A stretch of DNA of 64,000 nt. Origin: Ferrovibrio sp046297595. GTDB taxonomy: Bacteria > Pseudomonadota > Alphaproteobacteria > Ferrovibrionales > Ferrovibrionaceae. The translations under genes were made by a program, and so were the position numbers. The notes under the pieces were generated by a model. It had not been told where the DNA came from, did no database searches, and was given only the letters and a program-made list of their open reading frames with translations. Shown here one piece after another: positions 45,638 to 52,121 of the stretch; position 1 is the stretch's first letter, and every line of letters starts with the position of its first letter. The DNA lies in contig NZ_JBKBHT010000009.1 of NCBI RefSeq assembly GCF_046297595.1, forward strand, positions 82,244 through 146,243, given 5' to 3'.

Positions 45638-46852
45638 ATGGATTACGAAGCCCTCTTCGGCCAGGCGGTCGACAAATTGCGCGCGGAAAAGCGCTATCGG
45701 GTTTTCACCGAACTGGCCCGCAATTGCGGCAGCTTTCCGGTTGCCGACAATTACAGCGGCATCGGTCCGGCCAAGATCACCATCTGGTGCTCGAACGACT
45801 ATCTCGGCATGGGCCAGCATCCGGCCGTGATCCAGGCCATGCAGCAGGCGGCCGCCCAGTTCGGCGCCGGCGCCGGCGGCACCCGTAATATTTCCGGCAA
45901 CAGCCATGCCGTGGTCGAGTTGGAAGCCGAACTGGCCGACCTGCACGGCAAGGAATCCGCACTGGCCTTCATGTCGGGCTACATCGCCAACCAGACCTCG
46001 CTGTCAACGCTCGCCAAGCTGTTGCCTGGCTGCATCATCCTGTCGGATGCCGATAACCACAATTCAATGATCGAGGGCATCCGGCAGTCCGGTTGCGAGC
46101 GCCATATTTTCCGCCACAACGACGTGGCACATCTCGAAGAACTGCTGAAGGGACTGCCGACCGACCGGCCCAAGCTGGTTGCCTTCGAAAGCGTCTATTC
46201 GATGGATGGCGATATCGCCCCGATCCATGCCATCTGCGACCTGGCCGACAGATACGGCGCCATGACCTATCTGGACGAGGTGCATGCCGTGGGTCTCTAT
46301 GGCAACCGGGGCGGCGGCATCGCCGACCGCGACAATGCCATGCAGCGCCTGCACATCATCCAGGGCACGCTGGGCAAGGCCTTCGGTGTCGTGGGCGGCT
46401 ATATCGCCGGGTCAAAGACCATGGTCGATGCCGTGCGGTCCTATGCCCCGGCTTTCATCTTCTCAACCGCCATGCCGCCGGCGATTGCCGCAGCCGCAGC
46501 CGCCAGCGTGCGTCACCTCAAGCAAAGCCAGACCGAACGCACCCGCCATCAGGAACGGGCCGCCACATTGCGCCGGATGCTGCTGAATGCCGGCCTTCCG
46601 GTGCTGATCAACCAGAGCCATATCGTGCCGGTGATGGTTGGCGACCCGGCCCTGTGCAAGGCCGCTTCCGACATGCTGCTGGCAGATCACGGCATCTACA
46701 TTCAGCCGATCAATTATCCGACGGTACCGCGCGGCACCGAACGGCTGCGCATCACGCCCACGCCGGTGCATACCGATGCCATGATGCAGGCCCTGACCGC
46801 CGCCCTCCTGGATGTCTGGCAACGCCTGGGCCTGAGCCGCAAGGCGGCCTGA
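45638..46852 (+). CDS. hemA: 5-aminolevulinate synthase
   Basis: This cytosolic PLP enzyme condenses glycine and succinyl-CoA to 5-aminolevulinate, the first step of heme and tetrapyrrole synthesis by the C4 route used in Alphaproteobacteria. The 404-aa length and motifs are typical: TIWCSNDYLGMGQHP, GAGAGGTRNISGNSHAVVELE in part, SVYSMDGDIAPI, the YLDEVHAVGLYG pocket and the PLP lysine K247 in GTLGKAFGVVGG. The 214-bp upstream spacer contains a half-site TTGATGTCCAAC that only partly resembles an FNR box. The gene stands alone. Confidence 0.97.
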   Translation: MDYEALFGQAVDKLRAEKRYRVFTELARNCGSFPVADNYSGIGPAKITIWCSNDYLGMGQHPAVIQAMQQAAAQFGAGAGGTRNISGNSHAVVELEAELADLHGKESALAFMSGYIANQTSLSTLAKLLPGCIILSDADNHNSMIEGIRQSGCERHIFRHNDVAHLEELLKGLPTDRPKLVAFESVYSMDGDIAPIHAICDLADRYGAMTYLDEVHAVGLYGNRGGGIADRDNAMQRLHIIQGTLGKAFGVVGGYIAGSKTMVDAVRSYAPAFIFSTAMPPAIAAAAAASVRHLKQSQTERTRHQERAATLRRMLLNAGLPVLINQSHIVPVMVGDPALCKAASDMLLADHGIYIQPINYPTVPRGTERLRITPTPVHTDAMMQALTAALLDVWQRLGLSRKAA

Positions 46853-47042
46853 AACCGCCGGCCAGCCGAACATCCAACGAGCCGGCCACAGCAGGGCCTT
46901 TTCCGGACAACGGCGATATTTCCCGCTGCGTTTCCAAATTTTTATCTGTTTGTGGCGTTTCTGTATGGCATGAACGATGGATATTCCTGAGCTACTTATA
47001 GTAGTTTTAGAAATATTCGAATCTCCATCATGCAACGCCGCG

Positions 47043-47537
47043 ATGTCGCAACAGATCTTCCGCTCGCTCACGGATTTCGGGTTTTCCATCACCCAGCTGC
47101 AGACCCTGCGGGAGCGGCTGAGTGTGCCCCAGTTCGTCTATTTCTCCGGCCCGGCCGGCGGCGGCAAGACCAAGGCAGCCCTGATGGTGGCCTGGACCTA
47201 CTTCCAGGCCATAAACCGGCCGATCCGTTTCGATGGCCAGGACATGACCACCGACCAGATTCGACAGGCCGCCAAGGAGCATAATTTCGGCATCCTATTC
47301 AACGACATGGCCTCGGTGCACGACTACATGAAAGCCGGCTATTGCCTGGATTGCCGGATGATCGCCCTTGGCATCGCTTTCGACGGCCCTGCCATTGCCG
47401 CCCAGGCCCATGCCTATCTGCTGGCCTATCTGCCAGGATTGGCGACCCGAAACGACGTCACCGTCATCGCCGTCGGCCGCGACGGCGAAGATCCAGACAA
47501 CCCGCTTCACAACGTCGATCTCTACGCGGCTGAGTAA
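47043..47537 (+). CDS. Small P-loop protein resembling a secretion-ATPase fragment
   Basis: This 164-aa protein is of unknown function. FGFSITQLQTLRERLSVPQF then VYFSGPAGGGKTKAALMV give a Walker A (residues 36-43) with a lead-in helix like that before the P-loop of PilB/PilT/TraJ secretion ATPases. The later segment RMIALGIAFDGPAIAAQAHA sits where those proteins have Walker B and the His-box, but the usual Gly-Glu-x-Arg-Asp is missing. The full C-terminal half and the N-terminal domain of secretion ATPases are absent. The frame is open to 46977, but 46920-47040 is AT-rich and has a small palindrome, so the ATG at 47043 is preferred; no good ribosome-binding site decides it. No pilus or secretion genes adjoin. 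Confidence 0.65.
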   Translation: MSQQIFRSLTDFGFSITQLQTLRERLSVPQFVYFSGPAGGGKTKAALMVAWTYFQAINRPIRFDGQDMTTDQIRQAAKEHNFGILFNDMASVHDYMKAGYCLDCRMIALGIAFDGPAIAAQAHAYLLAYLPGLATRNDVTVIAVGRDGEDPDNPLHNVDLYAAE

Positions 47538-47591
47538 CTGCGCATGCCCTGCGCCATGTTGCCGCAGGCCGCGCATTCGCTCTGGATTCGT

Positions 47592-47605
47592 TTGATCTCG
47601 ATCAA
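47592..47605. promoter_or_regulatory. Consensus FNR/FnrL box upstream of ompW
   Basis: TTGATCTCGATCAA matches the FNR consensus TTGAT, four bases, ATCAA at every fixed position. CATGAT at 47627-47632 is a fair -10 hexamer that would place the start near 47639, with the box centred about 41 bases upstream. That is the class II activator position. Confidence 0.7.
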
Positions 47606-47668
47606 CGCGAACCGACCCCCGATTGTCATGATGCGCCCGCGACGTTCTTCCCCGGACGCGCGGAACAG

Positions 47669-47691
47669 GCATCGCCGCAGTTTGGCGATGC
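47669..47691 (+). repeat. 8-bp inverted repeat in the ompW leader
   Basis: GCATCGCC and GGCGATGC form a perfect 8-bp inverted repeat around 7 bases. If transcription starts near 47639, it is a stem-loop in the 5' leader 25 bases before the ATG. Without a T tract it is not a terminator. Confidence 0.5.
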
Positions 47692-47715
47692 GGATAAATG
47701 ACAATGGAGCGCATG

Positions 47716-48369
47716 ATGCGTATCGGAAAAACTCTCGCGGCGGCGGGCGCGGCTCTTCTGCTGTTTGGCGCGGTCCCCACTGAAGTCTTCGCCCAGGACG
47801 GCAAGTCCGCCGGCGACATCATGGTGCGCGGCCGTATCATCGGCCTGCTGCCCGACGAGGATTCCACGGTTTCCGTGATCGGCGGCGACGTCGATGCCAG
47901 CAACGCCTATACCGGCGAAGTGGATTTCACGTACTTCTTTACCGACAACATCGCAGCCGAACTGATCGCCGCCACCACCAAGCACAAGATGCAGGTGGAT
48001 AACAGCAGCAGTGGCAATGTGGGCTTGGGCAACGTGTGGCTGCTGCCGCCGACGCTCACCCTGCAGTATCACTTCATGCCGAAGCAGGCTTTTAGCCCCT
48101 ATATCGGCGCCGGCGCCACCTACGCGGTTTTCTATAACAAGGACGTGCCCAGCACCCTGCGCAGCGTCGACTACGACAATGCCTGGGGCGTCGCCCTGCA
48201 GGCCGGCTTCGACTACAAGCTCGCCGGCAACTGGTACTTCAACGCCGACGTGAAGAAGATTTTCCTGAACACCGACGTCACAGTAGTCACCAACACCGGT
48301 ACCGTGATCAACGCGGATGTCGATCTCGATCCCTGGGTGGTCGGCGTCGGCGTCGGCTACAAGTTCTGA
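47716..48369 (+). CDS. ompW: Outer-membrane beta-barrel protein, OmpW family
   Basis: This 217-aa protein is expected to form an eight-stranded barrel in the outer membrane. The signal peptide MRIGKTLAAAGAALLLFGA ends near VFA/QDG. The mature part has GDIMVRGRIIGLLPDEDSTV, ELIAATTKHKMQV, LLPPTLTLQYHFMPKQAFSP and YIGAGATYAVFY, all OmpW hallmarks, and ends in VGVGVGYKF with terminal Phe. OmpW channels small hydrophobic molecules. The ATG at 47716 is chosen from several close Mets because GGAG lies six bases upstream. Control by an FNR-type regulator is likely from the consensus box upstream; E. coli ompW is also under FNR influence. A terminator follows. Confidence 0.93.
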   Translation: MRIGKTLAAAGAALLLFGAVPTEVFAQDGKSAGDIMVRGRIIGLLPDEDSTVSVIGGDVDASNAYTGEVDFTYFFTDNIAAELIAATTKHKMQVDNSSSGNVGLGNVWLLPPTLTLQYHFMPKQAFSPYIGAGATYAVFYNKDVPSTLRSVDYDNAWGVALQAGFDYKLAGNWYFNADVKKIFLNTDVTVVTNTGTVINADVDLDPWVVGVGVGYKF

Positions 48370-48450
48370 TCAGGCATCCGGGGCCGAGTGATCGGCCCCG
48401 GCCAGCCCTCGGGTCGTATCCGGCGGTTCATCCACCCTCGCCGCCGAACT

Positions 48451-48490
48451 ACGCCCCGCCGCCTCCGCCGACTGGCGGGGGCGTTTTTTT
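48451..48490 (+). terminator. Rho-independent terminator after ompW
   Basis: ACGCCCCGCC (48451-48460) pairs with GGCGGGGGCGT (48474-48484), with one bulged G, and runs into seven T residues. A separate perfect 10-bp hairpin at 48378-48401, directly after the stop, lacks a T tract. Confidence 0.85.
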
Positions 48491-48568
48491 ACCTGCTAGC
48501 CTGCTTGACCCTTCCGACCCGGTCCGCATCATGGGCGGCTCGAATTGGCCCAGCCGGCAGGATCCGCC

Positions 48569-48868
48569 ATGACCATCCATCCCGAACTGCAGCGCCTGCG
48601 CGACAGCATCGACAATATCGATGCCGCGCTGATCCATCTGCTGGCCGAACGTTTCAAATGCACCCAGGCCGTGGGGCGGCTGAAGGCCGCCGAGAACCTG
48701 CCACCGGCCGACCCGGCCCGCGAAGCGCGGCAGATCGCCCGCCTGCGCCAGCTGGCCGAGACCGCCAAGCTGGACCCCGATTTCGCCGAGAAATTCCTCG
48801 CCTTCATCGTGCGGGAAGTGATCCATCACCACGAGGCCATCGCCGAACAGGCGAAGTCGGCCCGCTAG
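48569..48868 (+). CDS. Chorismate mutase, AroQ type
   Basis: This 99-aa monofunctional helical chorismate mutase turns chorismate into prephenate for phenylalanine and tyrosine synthesis. The first helix PELQRLRDSIDNIDAALIHL carries the conserved Arg and Asp. LLAERFKCTQAVGRLKAAEN carries the active-site Arg and Lys. The C-terminal helix has FLAFIVREVIHHHEAIAEQ. AGGA lies six bases before the ATG at 48569, which is preferred over the in-frame 48545. The next gene, DUF3309, is convergent with a 9-bp spacer. No other aromatic gene is nearby. Confidence 0.93.
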   Translation: MTIHPELQRLRDSIDNIDAALIHLLAERFKCTQAVGRLKAAENLPPADPAREARQIARLRQLAETAKLDPDFAEKFLAFIVREVIHHHEAIAEQAKSAR

Positions 48869-48877
48869 GCGGACCGG

Positions 48878-49036
48878 CTATATTCGGCCCATCAGCACCA
48901 GCACGATTACGATGATCAATAGAATGCCGATGCCGCCGCTGGGGTAATAGCCCCAGCCACTGCTGTATGGCCATGTCGGAATCGCGCCGATCAGCAAGAT
49001 GATCAGGATGATCAGGAGAATGGTGCCGATACCCAT
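48878..49036 (-). CDS. DUF3309 family small hydrophobic protein
   Basis: This 52-aa membrane protein is below common length cut-offs. It starts MGIGTILLIILIILLIGAIP, a membrane helix. A loop rich in Trp, Tyr, Ser and Gly follows (TWPYSSGWGYYPSGG), then a second helix (IGILLIIVIVLVLMGRI). This is the pattern of DUF3309 (PF11752), small proteins of unknown function common in stress-associated clusters of Alpha- and Betaproteobacteria. AAGGG lies before the ATG. It is downstream of the BON lipoprotein gene on the same strand. Confidence 0.9.
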   Translation of the reverse strand: MGIGTILLIILIILLIGAIPTWPYSSGWGYYPSGGIGILLIIVIVLVLMGRI

Positions 49037-49088
49037 GCCATCGCCCTTTCGGATATGAAATTACGGGCCAATACGAATGCATGAGGCG

Positions 49089-49112
49089 GGCCGGCGGGCA
49101 GGCCCGCCGGCC
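49089..49112. repeat. Perfect GC hairpin after the BON gene
   Basis: GGCCGGCGGG and CCCGCCGGCC form a perfect 10-bp inverted repeat around CAGG, just after the BON gene stop. There is no T tract on either strand, so it may act only as an RNA 3' stabiliser or a weak terminator. Confidence 0.45.
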
Positions 49113-49129
49113 ACGTCACGCGTGGGTTC

Positions 49130-49447
49130 CTACTTCACCACAAGGTCGTTCCACACCCCGCGCACACCCTGCACGTTGTGGGCGATCTGTTCGGCCCTTG
49201 TCTTGGCCTGGGCGGTATCCACGAAACCGCTCAGCTGCACGACATCCTTGAAAGTCTCGACACTGATCTGGCCGGCCTTAGTGACCGGATCCTTGATCAA
49301 TTCGGCCTTCACCTTGGTGGTGATGGCCGCCGAGTCGATATATTCGCCGGCCGATTCCTGCTTCGGCGTGGACGAGCAGGCCGCAACGGCCCCGCCCAGC
49401 ATCGCCACGATGGCAAGGCTGCGGGCAACAGAACCAATGGTCAGCAT
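49130..49447 (-). CDS. BON-domain lipoprotein
   Basis: This exported protein has 105 aa. The signal sequence ends GGAVAAC with lipobox cysteine C24. The mature part is one BON domain: DSAAITTKVKAELIKDPVTK, ISVETFKDVVQLSGFVDTAQ then AEQIAHNVQGVRGVWNDLVV. BON domains, as in OsmY, bind membranes or phospholipids and often protect the envelope in stress. AAGGA precedes the ATG. It lies between the glycine-zipper gene and DUF3309 on the same strand, with 97- and 93-bp gaps. The three look like an envelope-stress group. Confidence 0.92.
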   Translation of the reverse strand: MLTIGSVARSLAIVAMLGGAVAACSSTPKQESAGEYIDSAAITTKVKAELIKDPVTKAGQISVETFKDVVQLSGFVDTAQAKTRAEQIAHNVQGVRGVWNDLVVK

Positions 49448-49544
49448 GTCAATTTCCTTTTTTCAGGTTTCTGATAGGGAAGTGAAAATGAGCGGTGAAC
49501 CGGACCGGCCGGCTGAATAGCCGACACGGCCCTCTTCAGAATCT

Positions 49545-49811
49545 TTAGCGCCCGGCCGGCTTGCCGAGATTGATCTGGTCTTCGTCGGTCATCGCACCGG
49601 TCGCCGCACCAGCGGCGCCACCGATTACCGCACCCGTCACGGGCGCACCCATCATGGCGCCCCCCACCGCACCGGCACCGGCGCCAATCGCGCCGCCCGA
49701 GAGCGCACGATCCGATGTAGAGCTGCCGCAGGCGCTGACCCCGAGGCCGGCCGTCAGCAGGGCCATGGCCGCAGCGGCGCCAAACAGCCGCTTTCTCCTC
49801 ATGATCTGCAT
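49545..49811 (-). CDS. Glycine-zipper lipoprotein
   Basis: This exported protein has 88 aa. The signal peptide ends GLGVSAC with C28 as lipidation site. The core is a glycine-zipper, GGAIGAGAGAVGGAMMGAPV followed by TGAVIGGAAGAATGAM, which can insert into or bend membranes. The C-terminus is short and polar. The ATG at 49811 is preferred because GGAGG lies six bases upstream; Mets at 49802 and further upstream are possible. The function is unknown; relatives include osmotic-stress and outer-membrane small lipoproteins. It is first in the minus-strand group with BON and DUF3309. Confidence 0.88.
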   Translation of the reverse strand: MQIMRRKRLFGAAAAMALLTAGLGVSACGSSTSDRALSGGAIGAGAGAVGGAMMGAPVTGAVIGGAAGAATGAMTDEDQINLGKPAGR

Positions 49812-49972
49812 GATCGCCTCCATCGCTGTTTTCCATTCCGGCGCGGGCATCCCACGCCGGGCAGTCGGAAGCAGAACGATGGCAGGTCAGGCCGGTTCCC
49901 GGCGGACACGGCCGGAAAGCGGGAAAAGTTGCAGGAATCTCACAATCGCGGAAATCGCGATGGGCAGATCAC

Positions 49973-50815
49973 TCAGACGAAGAAATCCGGGATCAGGTCG
50001 GTTTCAGAGGTGCCGGGATGCCGGTAGCGGGACAGATCGGTCAGCCCGGCGCCACGCAGCACTTCGTCGTCGATGAAGAAATTGCCGGTGCAGTCGCGCG
50101 ACGGACGGGTCAGGATCACGTGGGCCGCATCGGCCATGATCTCCACCTTGCGGCATTTCTTGCGCAGCTCGGGCCCGGTGATCACATTCATCGCGTCGGT
50201 GTCGATGGCGGTGCGCGGCCACAGCGCGTTCACCGCCACGCCCTTCTTGCGGAATTCGCCGGCCATGCCCAGCACGCACATGCTCATGCCGAATTTCGCC
50301 ATCGTATAGGCGACATGCGGGCTGAACCAGTGTTCCTCCATGCTCAGCGGCGGCGACAGGTTCAGGATATGCGGATTCTGCGCCTTAAGCAGATGCGGCA
50401 GGCATTTCTGGCTGCACAGATAGGTGCCGCGCGTATTGATCTGGTGCATCAGGTCATAGCGCTTCATCGGCGTTTCCAGCGTGCCGGTCAGCGAAATGGC
50501 CGAGGCGTTGTTGACCAGGATGTCGAGGCCGCCGAAGGTCTCTACCGTCTTCTGCACGGCGGCTTCCACCACCGCCTCCTCGCGAACATCCACCACGATG
50601 GGCAGCGCCCGGCCGCCAGCCTTTTCGATGGCTTCGGCCGCCGTGTAAATCGTGCCGGCCAGCTTGGGATGCGGTTCGGTAGTCTTGGCGGCGATGGCGA
50701 TATTGGCGCCGTCCTTGGCGGCGCGCAGCGCGATGGCCAGACCGATGCCGCGGCTGGCGCCGGTGATGAACAGGGTCTTGCCCTTCAGCGACCCGGTCTT
50801 GATGACTTCGGTCAT
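49973..50815 (-). CDS. Short-chain dehydrogenase, HSDL2-like
   Basis: This cytosolic NAD(P)-dependent oxidoreductase has 280 aa. The cofactor loop is LFITGASRGIGLAIALRAAK. NNASA at 102-106 follows. The catalytic residues are S154 (NLSPPLS), Y170 and K174 (AYTMAKFGMS). The overall pattern, including IAAKTTEPHPKLAGTIYTAA and TRPSRDCTGNFFIDDEVLR, is that of the C-terminal-less bacterial HSDL2 proteins linked to fatty-acid metabolism. It starts 21 bp after the metallo-hydrolase gene ends, so they form an operon. The acyl-CoA dehydrogenase gene lies just upstream on the same strand. Confidence 0.92.
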   Translation of the reverse strand: MTEVIKTGSLKGKTLFITGASRGIGLAIALRAAKDGANIAIAAKTTEPHPKLAGTIYTAAEAIEKAGGRALPIVVDVREEAVVEAAVQKTVETFGGLDILVNNASAISLTGTLETPMKRYDLMHQINTRGTYLCSQKCLPHLLKAQNPHILNLSPPLSMEEHWFSPHVAYTMAKFGMSMCVLGMAGEFRKKGVAVNALWPRTAIDTDAMNVITGPELRKKCRKVEIMADAAHVILTRPSRDCTGNFFIDDEVLRGAGLTDLSRYRHPGTSETDLIPDFFV

Positions 50816-50836
50816 GATGTCCTCCCGGTTTTTTGT

Positions 50837-51961
50837 TTATTGCGCTGCCTGGTCGACGCTGTCGCAGCGCTGGAACTCATAAACGCTCTTCTCATTCAAC
50901 CGCCGCGCCACCAGGCCCTCGCGCATCAGATGATGCAGATGGGCCAGCGCCTCGCCGGCTGCCAGCGTCATGTGGTCGCTGATGTCGCGCCGGAACAGCA
51001 GGGGCAGGGTCTCGATCACGGTATGCGGCCGTTCCAGCGCCGCCAGCAGGGCATCCAGCCGCGTGGCATGGTGCCGCTGCAACATGGCGATGCGCTGGTG
51101 CAGGCCGATGAAGGGATCGCCATGGGCCGGCAGCACCAGGATGTCGCGCGGCAGATGGCTGAACTTGGCAAATGAATCGAGATACTGCGTCAGCGGCCCG
51201 GCCTCGGGCTCGCCGGGATAGACGCCGATATGCGGCGAGATGCGCGGCAGCACCTGGTCGCCCGAAATCAGCACGTCGAGCGACGGACAATACAGGCAGG
51301 CATGTTCCGGCGAATGGCCGCGGCCGATGATCACCTGCCAGTCATGCGTGCCGATGCGGATGATGTCGCCTTCGGACATGCGGTGGAAACCGCGTGGGAT
51401 CGGTGTCACCGCCTTGGCGAAATTACCGAAGCCGCGCGACCTGATTGCGTCGAGCTGCCCCGCGTCGAAGCCCAGCCGCTCGTAGAAGGCGACCACATCG
51501 GCCGGCACCTCGGGCGACCGCTCCAGTTCCAGCATGCGACCAAAGCTCCATTCGCCCAGCGTCATCCACAATGGTGCATCGAATTTCTGCTGCAGCCAGC
51601 CGGCCAGACCCAGATGGTCGGGATGGAAATGGGTGCACAGGATGCGGGTGATCGGCTTGCCGCCCAGATGGGCGACGATCACCTGCTCCCAGATCGCCTG
51701 CAGCTTGGAAGACCGCACGCCGGTATCTACCAGCGTCCAGCCCTCGCCATCCTCCAGCAGCCACAGATTGATGTAATCCAGACCAGGGATCGGGATCGGC
51801 ATGCGCAGCCACAGCACACCCGGCCGCATCTGCATCACCGCGCCATCGCCCGGCCGGCCGCCATTCGGCTCATTGGCAAAAGGATATTTCAGGCTCGCGC
51901 CGCTATCGGGCGTCGGCGTGCCGTCGATCATCGGAATGGAATCGTCTGCGGTATCTGCCAC
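50837..51961 (-). CDS. Metallo-beta-lactamase-fold hydrolase
   Basis: This binuclear metal hydrolase has 374 aa. The metal motif HFHPDH is H111, H113, D115 and H116 in ILCTHFHPDHLGLAGW. Later ligands are in GRGHSPEHACLY and LISGDQVLP. The C-terminal 80 residues form a winged-helix-like extension (ISDHMTLAAGEALAHLHHLM) as in LACTB2-type members. The start is a GTG at 51961 with AGG 10 bases upstream; an ATG at 51931 is possible. The substrate is unknown; a thioesterase or glyoxalase-type role in acyl metabolism would fit the neighbours. It heads an operon with the SDR and has a palindrome 54 bp upstream. Confidence 0.9.
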   Translation of the reverse strand: MADTADDSIPMIDGTPTPDSGASLKYPFANEPNGGRPGDGAVMQMRPGVLWLRMPIPIPGLDYINLWLLEDGEGWTLVDTGVRSSKLQAIWEQVIVAHLGGKPITRILCTHFHPDHLGLAGWLQQKFDAPLWMTLGEWSFGRMLELERSPEVPADVVAFYERLGFDAGQLDAIRSRGFGNFAKAVTPIPRGFHRMSEGDIIRIGTHDWQVIIGRGHSPEHACLYCPSLDVLISGDQVLPRISPHIGVYPGEPEAGPLTQYLDSFAKFSHLPRDILVLPAHGDPFIGLHQRIAMLQRHHATRLDALLAALERPHTVIETLPLLFRRDISDHMTLAAGEALAHLHHLMREGLVARRLNEKSVYEFQRCDSVDQAAQ

Positions 51962-52014
51962 GAAAGGCCTGCGGAGCTGGAGTTTTTGTTATGAGCGCCA
52001 ACTGTAGTTTCCCG

Positions 52015-52030
52015 TTGACGTAAGCGTCAA
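52015..52030. promoter_or_regulatory. Palindromic operator upstream of the metallo-hydrolase operon
   Basis: TTGACGTAAGCGTCAA has perfect 6-bp arms around TAAG, 54 bp before the GTG start. From memory it is close to the symmetric ACGT-centred sites of regulators of branched-chain and fatty-acid catabolism such as LiuR, though the centre differs. Confidence 0.45.
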
Positions 52031-52058
52031 TGCAGCGAAGTCCAGCGGATTGGCCATG

Positions 52059-52087
52059 AAAAAGGCCGGAGCGAAACCGCCCCGGCC
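52059..52087 (-). terminator. Rho-independent terminator after the acyl-CoA dehydrogenase gene
   Basis: On the minus strand GGCCGGGGC pairs with GCTCCGGCC (one G-T pair, loop GGTTTC) and ends in TTTTT. It lies 35 bp after the stop and separates this gene from the metallo-hydrolase operon. Confidence 0.85.
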
Positions 52088-52121
52088 CGTTAATGACGCA
52101 TGACGCTACGGAAAAGGCGAT

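Noticed and set aside
48378..48401. Terminator directly after ompW
   Set aside because: The 10-bp hairpin is perfect but has no T tract. The functional terminator is more likely the one at 48451-48490.
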